A stretch of DNA of 64,000 nt from Coriolopsis trogii (taxonomy: Eukaryota > Basidiomycota > Agaricomycetes > Polyporales > Polyporaceae), in NCBI GenBank assembly GCA_020543525.1, contig JAHYIO010000042.1:62001-126000 (forward strand), written 5' to 3'. A model generated the notes under the pieces. That model was not told the DNA's origin. It did not search any database and was given only the letters and a program-made list of their open reading frames with translations. The first letter of the stretch is position 1, and each line of letters starts with the position of its first letter. The position numbers and the translations under genes are program-made. Positions 44,953 to 56,826 of this stretch are shown in pieces.

Positions 44953-46140
44953 GGGATGTGCTGCAATCGGGTCAGATCAGGAGGCATATGCGAATGGGTG
45001 AACGCAGAGGCCAGTACTCACAAGGAGGGAGGGATCGAGAAAGCGAGGCAAGCGTAGTTAGCGTAGACTCTGCGAGATGAGATATGAACAACTATCCGCC
45101 TCCGTCTATATAGCAAAAGCCTCATGGGGAACAGTACCCGATGACTGGTGCTCAGCCACCGCAGCCCGACCACGAACGAAGAGTCAGTGCGGCGGCAGCG
45201 TACACAAACCTACGCTGGGAAGGTTCTTATCCCACGAGTATTACCTCCAACGTTAACCTTGACGACAGGACTTTGTGACACCGCCATGCCTTTCCCGGAA
45301 CCCTATCAGAACTTTGGGAGATTAGGGAGTCTAGCTCATGAATAGAATGGGCCAATGCGATTTAGCTGTTGCAGAACCGTAGAACCACTGCGCGGGCACA
45401 ACCCGCATAGGCATACAAGCACAGGTCTTAAGGACAAAGCCCGAGCCTCCAGAGGTTTCTCGAGGAGGCAGGGACCAGGTCATACCACGACAAGTGATCG
45501 CGACGCTCGTATAGAACCACTGCCGGTGGGGCACGAGGTAAGGAATAGCATGAGCGACTGAGTTGGATAAGCAGAATCACCCACCGAATCGAAATGTCCA
45601 CCACCGTGACTTCGCTACAGCGGAATCAGCACCGCTCTCATACCGTCATGGCACCAATGTCATTATCCTTATATTCACGCGCAGAGAGGGCATGTGAGGC
45701 CTCCGCAACCTGTGCCAAGAAGAGGATCGGTGAAAGGGCCGTGTCATACGACGAGACCTGTGTATGTGCTAGTACATCGATTCAAGGGCGGCCACGAGGT
45801 CAGAGGCATCGGTGGAGGATGTCTTTCCCGAGCGGCGAGCGAAATGAGGGTCTTTCGATGGAAAGCCAGGTGGCCACACCGCCTGCTGTCGTCCACATGC
45901 AAGGCGATGTGTCGACCTGCGAGATCGGGGACACGGAAGCAGCATGTCAATGTGGACCAGCCGAGGAATGGAAGTTGGGAACACGCCTGCGGAAAACACT
46001 AGATGTTGGGTACAGGGTAAGCGAGAACTTTCTTTCCTGAGGCACCGGACTGCGGGACAGAAACAATGGACCATATGCTCTCCGAGCGAAGACGAGGTTG
46101 CATAGGTGTAGGAGGAGGGATGGGAGGAAGACGCCGCGGG
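44953..46140. other. Intergenic region between HET-2 and HET-3
   Basis: About 1.2 kb. Plus-strand frames at 45594-46040 and 45694-46002 overlap each other and show no family features. Presumed to hold the HET-2 promoter and the HET-3 3' UTR. Confidence 0.4.
45106..45113 (-). promoter_or_regulatory. Candidate TATA box of HET-2
   Basis: CTATATAG about 154 bp upstream of the HET-2 start codon. Confidence 0.35.
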
Positions 46141-48110
46141 CTACTCCGATGGTGTGGCGGTGATGAGCCTCATGTTGCACAGGCGCGATGCGACTGCGGC
46201 TGCGGAGGAGCCTGTCCGGGCGATGTCCAGCTGTTCCAGCGATGGGATTGTAACCTTCGCCTGCTCGAGCAAGCGTTCGTAGACGATGCCTTTCAGCTCC
46301 ATGTGCACGATGAGGGTCGTCTCAGGGCTCAGCCTGCAGGGTGTGAACGAGAGCTTCACTGCCCTATCGGCGTCTCCAAACGTCTTCTCGCGCGAGGGCC
46401 ACGAGGCGATGTTGTGTTTCGCGCAATCGTGTCCACCCGAGTCTCCCGCAAAGCCTTCTCTGTGGCGGATGCGCACGTTCGCCCAGGGAGACCCAGGACT
46501 ATTCGCGCCTTGTGAACAAAGGCCCAAGTCAAGATGGATGAACTCTTTTTTGGACCAGTGGACAAACTGAATGTGTTTCGAGCGCCCCGTGTGTTCGCAG
46601 GATGACGGCAGAGCTTGAAATCCGGTCGTCGTCAGCCTCGCGAGGAGCCAGTGAGGCAGACGGAACGCAACATCGACCGGGGAGTTGTGCGTGAGGTGAG
46701 CGAACGGGGCAGCGGGAGATGTCCAGACCTCGGGACGATAAATCAGGTAGATCGTGCGCCACTCCGCCTTGACGGCCTCCCCTCTGATGCGTAAATTATG
46801 TAGGTCCGTACCGAGGGAGATCATGCGAAAACGTTGGGATCTCTGACAGTGTCCCTCCCCTTGCTGGAATAACGCGCTGGTGTGGTATGAGGGACGAGTG
46901 GGGTCGTGATATGGGGAGGTACAACGGTTTAGGACAAGCCCTAGGTGTTCGCCGTGGCTTTCGCATAGGAGCACGGCGATTGTGTAACCCGCGGCATCGA
47001 TGACGGGCACCCGAAATTTGACACCATAGTTGCGGACAGCGAACCTTGGGAGCTCGACGCTACCAAATGGTCCCTCTGCTCGTCTGCGTTCATCTACCGC
47101 CTGAGATAACATGAGTCTCGAAGGATACATGGAGTAAGGGAATGACATACATGATGTATCACGTCCCATTGGTAAGGCAGGTATGGCTGCAGCGGATGTG
47201 ACAGTTTGGGACTATAGTGCGTCCCGTGCCCGAAAGGGGCAGGTGAATTAGCAAGGAGGTATTGCATCTCATCCAGAAACTCGTGTGTATCGTGTTCATG
47301 CCAAACGTGGAGAGTAACGTGGTTGAGGTGTCCTTGCGGGATCCATGGGCCCCAGGCAAAGAGACTAGTATCGGCGGTTTGCTTCATGATCTCCAGCTGC
47401 AGTCTGTGGAACGCCTGACGTCCCTCTCCATAGATGGTAGGCATATTCACGTTGAAAAGGCCCATGAGACAGTACGCCTCATCTTCAATCCGCGTAGTCT
47501 TGCGTTTCGACGCCCAGGACATGCGAACAGCGAGGCTCACCTGAAAGTACTGAGTTTCGCGGGTGAGGATGGCGGTGCTGATGTCCGTGATATTGGAGAG
47601 CAGCGGTGCCAGCTGGGCCTTCGTACCGAGCACCTTCCAATCCTTGGAAAGGAAGACGACAATGGCGGGGGCGATGAGCTCCTGCAGAGTCCAACCTCTC
47701 GTGTGCCACTTGCTGGTCCTGAACGCCGACCCCGGACTATCCAGTACACAGTCTCTCGATACGTCCGCAAGGAAGGCGTAGCAGATCTCAGCTTGGGAGT
47801 ACCAGGTGAACATGGAGTTGATTGCTTCCGATAGCTCCGTGCTGCTCGTCTTGTCGATGCAACAGGAATCCACCCAGCCCCACATGTAGCCATCCTTCTC
47901 CGCTAGGATGCAGAACTCACAAATCTTTGCCGATACCAGGTCGCGCGGATTTTGGCCCGTGCTGGCGCACTGTGTTCGGATGGCTTGAACCTCTTGGAAG
48001 GACTGTTCGTAGGTACCCCAGGTGTGCGACAATGCTACGTATCCTCCGTCGACGGCACCGGCATCCGGGAAAAAGTGCAGCTCGGCACGGCTCGTACTGA
48101 GCAGCCACAT
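46141..48110 (-). CDS. HET-domain protein HET-3
   Basis: Start at 48110 (MWLLSTSRAELHFFPDAGAV), the same opening as the other HET genes. Exon 1 (48110-47151, 320 codons) has GGYVALSHTW, WGWVDSCCIDKTSSTELSEA, RGWTLQELIAPAIVV, RMSWASKRKTTRIEDEAYCL and TIYGEGRQAFHRLQLEI. Phase-0 intron GTATGT..TCTCAG (50 nt). Exon 2 (47100-46141) begins AVDERRRAEGPFGSVELPRF. It then gives NYGVKFRVPVIDAAGYTIAV, GEHLGLVLNRC, AEWRTIYLIYRP, EFIHLDLGLC and FGDADRAVKLSFT, parallel to HET-2. Total 639 residues. HET-2 and HET-3 are neighbouring, same-strand paralogues, consistent with tandem duplication followed by strong divergence. Complete. Confidence 0.88.
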
Positions 48111-48741
48111 GGTCTGGGTCGCCTGCGAGACCCCATACGTCAATTTTACAACCTCGGAGGAGCGCATGCAACATTCTAAGTAATTCACCTCTGTGAACGT
48201 AGTAGGGGCAAACGTTCGGCGGGAGGTGGCAGAAGCAAAGGCGTAGTCGCCGAGAGGAATGCTGCCATGCTCCGATATAAGTATCGTCCACCTTCGCGAC
48301 GTCTTGACAGGAGCTATATGCGTCCTCACGATCCACCTCAGATTCCACGGCCAACGAATCTTGATTAGACGCGCCGAATTCACCAAATGTTGACCGACGT
48401 GAACATGCTCTCAGGGGCCATAGAGTCCTAGCATAAGGCGTGATGCCTTGAGGAGTGGAAGCACGAAGAGGAGAGAGGAGGAGAACAGCATGTGGCAGTC
48501 GACGTTGAACGTTGGAGGTGTGTTCAGTGTTCACGTTCTCAAAGCGCCAGCGTCAAGCAACTCACGCTTAGCGCCCGAATCATCAACTACTGGATGAGCC
48601 TCCACGCCCATAATAACATTGTCATGCCAGCTTCCTATCAGCTTACCCCAAAGAAAGAACATCAGCTTCAGAATCAGACGAGCAGTGTTCGAGCAAATCT
48701 TGGCGACTGTTTCTGTACAGATGAACAATACTAAGGCCACC
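48111..48741. other. Spacer between HET-3 and the nucleotidase-like gene
   Basis: 630 bp forming the HET-3 promoter side. The open frame continuing upstream of the HET-3 Met to 48386 lacks an ATG at its far end and is not needed. Confidence 0.4.
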
Positions 48742-51556
48742 TCAATTCCAGAACTTCTCCGCGTAAATACCCAGCACGGCGTTCGCGAGCACGTCCGTGT
48801 ACTGCAGCACGTCCGCTTTCGTGTACGTCTTATCGGTCTGCACGCCGTTGAGGATCTCGAGCAGCTGCGACTGGATGAAATCGACGAAGACGAGGTCGAC
48901 AGGCGCGTCGTCCGCAAGACCCTCGGGCGCGCTCGAGCCAATGAAGTCCGGGCTGGAGAAGAACGGCTGCGTGGGGAGTGTTAGCGTCTTCTTCCCACCA
49001 GATACGTGTACATACGCACCAGAGGAGCGTGAAGTACATCGTCGCCGACACCAGGGCAAGACTACAAAGCAGTTCTGTCAGTTACCAACAACACAGGGCA
49101 GGACAGGTGACACCCACATCATGCGTGACGTATCCGAGAGTGGCGTTCTGTGCCGCGCGACGCTCAGGACCATTGCTCCTGCGATCCATTTCCTCGAGCC
49201 ATGCCTTGTAGCGCATATCGACGTCACCGCGGGCATATCGCTCAGCTTCGTACTCCTCGATGAGCTCGCGACGCTCGTTCGCACCCGCGTTGTTGAGCGC
49301 CGGAAGAACTTGGCTCGCGACCGACAGAGGCACGTTGGGGATGTAGAGGAACGCGTCCGCGAAGGGCGACGACGTCAACTGGTCGTTCTTGGTGAACGGA
49401 CCGGCGTAAACGTCAAACCGCTGCGAGCCCGAATTCGTGATCATGATGTTGGGGATGGCGGCGCGCGAATTGTTCACGGTGAGAGCGAAGGTCATAGCCT
49501 CAGCGAACAGCGACAGGAGCGAGTTGTTTGCGGTGGCCGGAACCCTAAATGTAACGTCAAAATGGCACGCGATAACAGCATGACACGATGGCACGAACTG
49601 GCTCAAAGTAAAATCCTGGGGAGCCGTGCCAAAGAGCTGGTTGAGGTCGAATTTTTCTGCAAGCTGATTCAAGCCATGGGTGATATACCGCCCTTTCAGA
49701 GTGTCGAACGTGAAGTTCCCGCGGCCGGTGTGATACTGGTAACACCAGTCAGCTACGGGCACGCACAAACAACCGATGCGCTTACCTCATACGTGACGCG
49801 GTTGGGATCAAGGTATCGACGGGAGAAAGCGATGTCCTTCTTGGATCCGCGACGGTCAAGCTTCGCGCCTAAATACTGGTCAGTCTAACGTTGGTAGGTT
49901 TGTGCAACAATCACTGACTCATCCAGCCTGGCAATAGCTATCAGTCTGACGGATTCGCACGGAAGCATGGTGCGCACGTACCAACAGTCTCCATGTAGCG
50001 GCCACTCTCGAGTGACATGGAGCGTCCGTCGTATTGCACTAGGGAAATGTCAATACTAGTATATATGCGGCAATAGTCAACCTACCGCAATCACGGATGT
50101 GCGTGTGTCCTACGTATGCCGAGCGTTAGATCATGCTCGAGCTGCATCAGACACCTGCCATACCTCCGAGAATGAGAATCGGCGTGGTAGGGTGGACCGC
50201 CCGGATTGCATTGAACACCGTAGGCCCTGCGGGGCATTAGATGTAGCATATACGCCACCGCCCGGGAGACTTACAGTTATCAGTCTTCGCAACGGGCATA
50301 TGGCTGACGGAATAATGCTCAGATCGACGTGATAGACCACTCAGAACTCAACATACCCCGCAAGCAGGAAGAAGTCAGGCTCATCCTTGATTGCCTCAGC
50401 AAACTGTCGACGTCAATGTGATCAGTACTGCCATGCTGTATACTGTCCGACTCTACGCACCCAATGCTCCTTGACCATGTCCTCCACCTTCTGCACAGTG
50501 GTGTTGACATCATTACCAGTAAAGTCGAAGAGAACACCAAGGGAGGTGACATGACGGCCCCTTGATTCTAATTGTCAGTAATCAGGCGGCAATGTACACT
50601 GCATCGGCGCGTACTTGCGAGTCTTGAACTTTACGTAGCGCTCTGGATTCGAACATGAGTGTCAGGGGCACCCGGACAGAAGGCATGACTTACCCCCAAC
50701 TGGTACGCTGACCGGCTTGCCATGTTTGTCGAAGACGGTGATGTTCACGTTGGAAGATAGGTAGCGGCCGTTGAGCTTCGGCGCGAATGTCTTGTACATA
50801 TCAAGGGTGTTCGCATAGATGTACAACTCATGGCTGGCGGAGAAAGTGAGCATGTAGGCGAACATATACCGCCATGCTTATACTCACTTGCCAATAGCCA
50901 TGATATCGTATGGCAAATCGAACAAGAATTTGTTCGACTGGAGGGGTTGTTGGTGTTGTAGGACGTTCCACGAAAAACGGTCTGCTCACCTCGTGCCCAT
51001 CCACACCGCCGGCAGGGAAGCCGTCAGAGAGACCGGTACCTGGGGCAAAAGTAAGCCCATGAGATCTCCAGCTTGTTTTCTTGAAGTGATACTCACCATC
51101 GTGCAGGTCTCCAGAATCGACCAACAGAAGGTCAACGTCTTTTTCCTACCATGCGGTTTAATGCATCGAGTCAAGACACCAATAACGAGCACTCTCACAA
51201 TCGCAAGCTGTTTCATATGCGTCACGAAGGACGCAAAGTCTCCGAGATCACCACTATGCACCGCGCGTTCCATCCCGTCACCGCTCCATCCCTCCCATCA
51301 ACGTAGAGACTCACCTGTAGTTGGGCTCTGGGAACGAGCTCTTCTGGTGTCCGAGCAGCCAACCATGGCTGTCGGTCGTGTGGATGATATTTACATCTCC
51401 CCAGACCAGCGGGCGGCTTGGCGGTGTGAGGTGTGTCTGAGGAAATGCGCGACGCGCATGTTGGTGCGCGTCATGCGCGTGATCGTGTTCTTCCTCAGGG
51501 CAGGCGCCGGCCGACACGGCAGCGAGGGCAAGCGCGAGCAGCGAGGTCAACTGCAT
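48742..51556 (-). CDS. Secreted metallophosphoesterase / 5'-nucleotidase-like protein, copy 1
   Basis: Calcineurin-like two-metal phosphoesterase expected to hydrolyse nucleotides or phosphoesters outside the cell or in the vacuole. Start at 51556: signal peptide [20 protein letters not shown], then a His-rich stretch. Metal motifs in order are [12 protein letters not shown] (DxH), VDSGDLHDG (GDxxDG), MAIGNHELYIY (GNHE) and GHTHIRDC (GHTH). The gene is cut into about 12 exons; the [49 protein letters not shown] and [20 protein letters not shown] blocks are all legible. The C-terminus ends [15 protein letters not shown] at 48742. Copy 2 (56827) matches block for block in the opposite orientation. 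No broken exon was found, though small exons between 49800 and 50600 were only partly placed. Confidence 0.83.
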
Positions 51557-52592
51557 CTTCGCGAGGAAGTCGACCCGGTTGCGGGGAGGAGCGGGGGAGA
51601 AGACGGGGATGATGCAGGTGCTGGACTGTTTATGTATTCGCGCTGGACCGCTGAGATCGCCAGCTCCCGCGTCAGCGTCAGGGACGAGGTCCACGAGAAA
51701 GTAACGTTAGTGGCGTTGGCGTTGTCGGATTGATGAACTGCAGAGGGAGGCGGGTGATGCGGGCGACGTATCTACATATATCAGCCGTTGCGGTCTTGAT
51801 CTACTGGCCCCACATGGCTTCTCCCACTTATCTATCGTAAGACCGCACTCCGCTATCGCGCTGCTTGGTGCGGGCCAAAGTTAGATGGGGATCCCCTGCA
51901 TGCCATTCAGGCGGAAGAAGCAGCGGAGTTGTCAAGAAGTGCCAGTGTGTGTTCGAAGAACCGTCCACGGGACACTGGGCGCATACTTCATACTTCAAAG
52001 CCAACGTCCCACCACAATGGCGCTACGAAAATGCAACGAATGGTTGGGCGCCGCGCGAGCAGTCGACATACGCACGTTGGTGGTGGAAGGTGAGAGTCAC
52101 AATCAAGCGTCGACATTGACATATGGTATTGACAGCCGGAGCAGAACGTGCGTGCGCAAGGAGGCAAGAGGTATACTGGTCCCTGAGCCAGGAGGCACTG
52201 CTTCCGACCATGTTGTTGTAAGCGCACGACGATCAAGATGCGGGACGTGTTGCTTCGCACTCAAACGCGCGAATTGTGATGGGGAGACGTGCGCACCATG
52301 ACCAACGACCCAAGGTCACGATGAAGCTCAGATCCGATCCTACAACAAGTCGCCGACTGCGATATCATACAATAGAAGTTCGCTCGGCCCAAACATCGTG
52401 GGGGCGAGCTGATCCCTTCTCATGTGCCAGATCTCGGTGTCCGCGGTGGACGGCATACCGATATCGTTTGCTGCATCGGAATTAGGACACGAGGGTCATG
52501 GAGGCCAATACGTCTATCCAACCGGTGGTTAGATCAGGTCAGCCACAAACTACGATAGTGAAAGCGCAGACTCACACAAACGAGTAGACATC
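51557..52592. other. Intergenic region, no gene seen
   Basis: About 1 kb upstream of the nucleotidase-like gene and downstream of coatomer zeta. Plus frames at 51885-52301 have no recognisable content. Confidence 0.4.
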
Positions 52593-53302
52593 CTATAGCT
52601 GTCCAATCCGCTGTTGCATCTTCTCCTTCACCGTCTGGTAGGCGCTCATGATGGTCTGTTCGTTGATCACAATTTCTGTGGTGTCGGCCCTTGGTCGACT
52701 GACACGCGACGCGATCGTCATGGAGTCCGTCTCTACAATGATTCTGTGCAGCGAGAATATGCGCCAGTCAGCACACAGACTGGAGGCGCATGGACAATAC
52801 ACGAACCCGTCGTCGATCGTTTCGTCTAAACAAAGGAGGACGAGATCCAAGTTCTCAAGCACTCCTCGCTTTTCTACCTGATTGCGGAGGAGCAGATGCA
52901 CGGCGTCAGAGAAAGCAACAAGCGCAGCGTGCAGCATGAGCTCGTTTTCTGAGGGGTCGCCGATGATGTAGAAGATGAGGTCCAGGGAGTGCTTGTATAC
53001 AGCCAGGTGGGAGTCATAGAGAATGATGTCGCCTACGTTGCGGTTGCGCAAACACACCGAGTGCATGGACGTTAATACAAGGTGGGGCAGATGAATGCAT
53101 ACAGACCAGTTGCAGACGCACCTCCCGCCTTCTTCGTCTTTTGGAACAGCCCCTTCTCAAACGCTCTCTGTTCCTTCAGCGTCGTCAACTTCTTCGAGTC
53201 TCCATTTGGGTGACCTTTGGGGTGGTAGTACTTGGCAAGGACGCGATGGCCATCGGTGTCAATAATGAGGAACGCAGAGACTGTGTAGAGGGACAAGTTC
53301 AT
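52593..53302 (-). CDS. Coatomer subunit zeta
   Basis: Small adaptin-like subunit of the COPI coat that forms vesicles for Golgi-to-ER transport. Start at 53302 (MNLSLYTVSAFLIIDTDGHR). Three exons. The first ends QRAFEKGLFQKTKKAG. The second starts GDIILYDSHLAVYKHSLDLI and has FYIIGDPSENELMLHAALVA, DAVHLLLRNQVEKRGVLEN and DLVLLCLDETIDDG. The third is IIVETDSMTIASRVSRPRAD, ending KEKMQQRIGQL. Introns are GTGCGT..CGTAG and GTTCGT..GCACAG. About 190 residues, normal length. The longin-type fold and the DExxDxG block near the end identify the family with confidence. Housekeeping gene; its divergent neighbour starts 300 bp away. Confidence 0.93.
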
Positions 53303-53605
53303 GATGCAAAGGGGTCTTCAGTCAAACCGCAGTCCTTCGAGACAGATAGCAAGTGGGTGAAACAGCGCGTGGAGGTGAGGACTGTGGTGGTCTTGAGACT
53401 TCTTGTGGTCCACGCCCGGTACGTGTCAGTAAGCGCCGTCGCCCTTGACGCCGACTGCCATCTGTCGCGCGACGATGGGCGGAGAACACATATATGTATT
53501 CGTCCTCTGTCTTAGTGCACAACCTCATCCTCCTCTCGATCTCACGGATAAAGCACAGGGTTCTCTTGCTACTCTCTTGAGCTGCGTGAGTCTGCGTGTC
53601 ATGAC
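53303..53605. promoter_or_regulatory. Bidirectional promoter between coatomer zeta and the methyltransferase
   Basis: Only 303 bp separate the two divergent start codons, so the promoters must share this stretch. A TATA-like ACATATATG is near 53490, closer to the methyltransferase. Confidence 0.5.
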
Positions 53606-54864
53606 ATGCTGTCTGTACGCGACGTCCTCGGGTCAGACTACCTCCTTGCGGCACTTATCCCTCTCGTGCTCTTCGTGCTCAGTCTACAAGTCCTAGGCAG
53701 CCCAAAGGATGTCCTCTATATCATTTTTGGTAGTCACAGGACGCAGACGACCCCGGGCCATTTCTCAGTCCAGCGCGCTGCGGCCTCCTACGCGCAGTAC
53801 GCTCGTCTAGCTCTGAGCGAGCTTGCGACGATGCGCAAGTCGTACGAGCGCATGAAGTGGTCGCACAGGCGGATCGGATACGACCTCGGGTACACCATGA
53901 AGCTCGCCCGTTTGGAGGAGTCGATCGGGACCAACGCTGTCGTCGCAGATGCTATCGCGCGGCTCGCGGAGGACGTGTTTCCAGAGGAGTTCGCAGAACA
54001 GGAATCGAGTGCGCTCCGGCCTGCAATCACGGGAGACCTGGGCAGGGTACGGGAGTCGATGAAGCACTTTGTACGTGACTGGAGCGAGGAAGGCCGTGTT
54101 GAGCGCGGTAAGATCTTTGGGCCTATCCTTGAGGTACTGAAGACTGCCGAACCTCGCGAACGCGAGCACATGAAGGTCCTCGTTCCTGGATCTGGACTGG
54201 GGCGGCTTTCTTGGGAAATCTCTCAGCTTGGTGAGTACCATGTTACAATAGAGCGTTACCCTCGTCGTGATTATCAATGGAAGGATTCCACACGACTGCA
54301 AACGAACTCTCGTACTTCATGAACTTGGCGCTCAGGTTCCTCCTCTCCCCAAAGTGGACCTCGCGCCCAAACGAACACACACTTCAGCCATACGCGAGCT
54401 GGTTCTCTCATCAGCGCACGACGGACGCGCTCTTCCGCTCCGTGCCCTTCCCCGATACCGTGCCGCGGCTCAAAGAGGGCTTTTTGCTCGCTGAACAGGA
54501 CTTCCTCTCCATTCGCCCACCAGACGGAACCAAAGGCTACGACTTCGTCGTGACACTGTTCTTCATCGACACCTCGCTCAACGCCATTGAGACGCTCGAG
54601 CACATCCACTCATTGCTTCGCCCAGGCGGTCGCTGGGTGAACCTCGGACCTCTCCTGTGGACAAGCGGTGGACAAGCGGCAGTAGAGCTGAGCCTCGATG
54701 AAGTGCTCGCTCTCGCGCGAATGATTGGTTTCGACATCGCTGAAGACTGCGCATCACCGATCACGGCGCGACGGACTGTCGAATGCGAGTACACGGCGGA
54801 CAAAACGGCGATGATGAGGTGGTTGTATCAGGCGGAGTTCTGGGTAGCGACGAAGAAGTGCTAA
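53606..54864 (+). CDS. N2227-type methyltransferase (carnosine N-methyltransferase-like)
   Basis: S-adenosylmethionine-dependent methyltransferase of the N2227 family, whose animal and yeast members methylate carnosine-like dipeptides. Two exons, 53606-54230 and 54284-54864 (GTGAGT..GGAAG, 53-nt intron), join QLG to FHTTANELSYFM in phase 1 and give 401 residues. An N-terminal hydrophobic segment (LLAALIPLVLFVLSLQVL) could anchor it in a membrane, which is less usual for the family. The SAM site is HMKVLVPGSGLGRLSWEIS, followed by ANELSYFMNLALRFLL. Further landmarks are FVVTLFFIDTSLNAIETLEH, LLRPGGRWVNLGPLLW and the C-terminal ADKTAMMRWLYQAEFWVATK. Complete; no oddities beyond the anchor. Confidence 0.87.
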
Positions 54865-56826
54865 GTCCTAGGCTGCTCCTAGTGCGGTCAATTGCGTTAT
54901 GCCTATGCAATTCCTGCGGGACTTTGATGGTTTCATACTGCCTACGCGCTGCGATAGGATGACAGCAGCTGTCCATTCCGCTTGGAATTGATGCTCCCTC
55001 ATGCCGTTCTCAATGTCAGGTGTGTGGTGCAGCCTCAAGCTCCCGGCCAGCAGGGCTTACTTCGTCGATTGGGTCCGTCGACTTCTGTTAGGCATCTGTA
55101 TGTGCTCACATTCTGCCGCATGGTCAAACAGTGCGAACTTGTCTAATTCAGTGACTGGAGTGCTTCTACGTCTTACAAATTCCCGTAGCCCTCGGTCGAA
55201 GCCGTATCTTTGCCTGCGCGAGGCGCCTCCTGCTGTCAACGAGCTCTAGGTGCCGGAACGAGCATGGCGGCTCGCTGACAGGCGTGTGGACGCCATGGCT
55301 GCTACACCGGGGCAGTGTCTTCCCCAAGAAGTGAGTACGTTCCTACACTTTTCTGAAATTACTTGCGCTCAGAGTTTCAAAGGGCGTGCGTGGCCTTGCA
55401 AGGCGACTGCTATATCTGACAGAGCTATTGCCTACTCTGGAATGTGAATGCTCTGTGGAGATCATCATTGGTATTGGTCTGCACTATATAGCCACCGCGC
55501 TTGCATGCAAGCAAGAGTAGCCGTTGCAGGGTCGACTCGTGAACAGGCTCCGTGAATGGCCGCCTTTTGCTCTCTTCACGCATGGCAGCGAGGTATTGTC
55601 TGTATGGCCTGTTGCCTCTTCCAGAGTTCCTAGAGCAGTCTCGACCGTCATTTGAGTTGTCCAATGCACCGAGAGGCGCTATGGTGGGCGGACCTGGGAT
55701 GAATGCGCGACAGTTGCGCACCAATGCGAGGGATGCCTAGGATTTGCGCTTAGTACTGGAGCGTTAGAACTTGTTTCAGGTTGTTGGCCTCTTCCATACA
55801 ATCGTGCTCTTGCGTTGCTTCACCTGCTATCTCCGCACTCAACGATATCATATTCATCACCTGCTTGGTGACTCGGCTCTGCACTGCGCTGTTGGCGGCG
55901 CAGCGTCTCACGTCACTGTATGGCGAATAAAAGCTGGACGTTACAGCTTTCACGGCAGTAGGTGTGTAATTCTTGAATACGCGAAGAAAAAAACATGGGC
56001 AGAGTACCGCGTAGAGGTAGTGGGACTTTGTGAAGATCCGCATCTGCGATGATGTGCGCGAACAGGCGCGGACCGTGCAATATCTCGGGTCAAAAGTATT
56101 TTTCATGAGTCGAATCGCCACGCGCGTGGCCGGCTGTGTGAACGGAGAGCGTGCGCGCCCCCGCGCGACAGCGCGGCGTGCCCTTTCGCCTGTTCCAGAG
56201 CGACTCCTGTCGACTCTGCCGTCGGCGATGTAGCTGCCCATGCTGAGGACCCTCACCTAGCGGCGGGAGCAAAGAACAGGGGCTCGCCCTCTTGCTCACT
56301 CCCACAACATCGCCCGCTAGGTGAGCGTTCTTGTGTGCCTCGCATGGCTTGCCCTCTTGCTCACTCACACAACATCGCCCGCTAGCCGCGTGCGCTCTGC
56401 GTTTTTAGCTACCCACCTTCCCTTCCCTATCGCTGTTCTGATGTAACAAACTACTTCTTCTACATGTACTTGTATTCTACCATCTTGTACTCCCGCCGAA
56501 TAAAATCCGCGTGGACGCTCCCTCGGCCCAAAGGCTGGAGCGTCCGAGTTTCGCCAAAACCCCCTCCTCTCGGGTGACACGAGACGCGCCCCAGAGAGCG
56601 CGAGGAGATTTGAACCCTGCAGGCAGTGCTGATAGGCACCTCAACTTTATCCTCATCCATCACCTTCGCGATCCAAATTCTGATACAATGCCGCCCCGAC
56701 GCCAGCCCGAACCTCCTGGGCGTCCTGTCTGAAGGGCTGCTCATAAAGTCTGGTCATTCAAGGCGCACCTGCTCCAATTCTCCAAATCCCCCCTCCGAGT
56801 CGGACAGGGCGTGACATCGAGTCAGC
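54865..56826. other. 2 kb intergenic region with short repeats, no gene seen
   Basis: Frames on both strands (for example 55750-56256 minus, 168 codons) lack family features. The stretch 56240-56400 carries repeats listed separately. It is the flank of nucleotidase-like copy 2. Confidence 0.4.
56281..56385 (+). repeat. Pair of 40-bp direct repeats, 65-bp period
   Basis: Units at 56281-56320 and 56346-56385 match at 38 of 40 positions (GGCTYGCCCTCTTGCTCACT, then CMCACAACATCGCCCGCTAG). The 25 bp between them differ. An inverted copy of the end (CTCACCTAGCGG at 56252-56263) precedes the first unit, so the arrangement can also form a hairpin with GCTAGGTGAG at 56316-56325. Confidence 0.8.

Noticed and set aside
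45594..46040. 148-codon plus-strand frame between HET-2 and HET-3
   Set aside because: Overlaps another frame of similar length, with no motif, signal or splice pairing.
47262..47834. 190-codon plus-strand frame
   Set aside because: It lies antisense to the HET-3 first exon. The minus frame carries all HET motifs, so the plus frame is a composition shadow.
48111..48386. Upstream extension of HET-3 by 92 codons
   Set aside because: The far end begins with TTG, not ATG, and the sister genes start at MWLL.
56595..56640. tRNA-like T-loop (GGTTCAAAT) on the minus strand
   Set aside because: The surrounding bases do not form a T stem, anticodon stem or acceptor stem.
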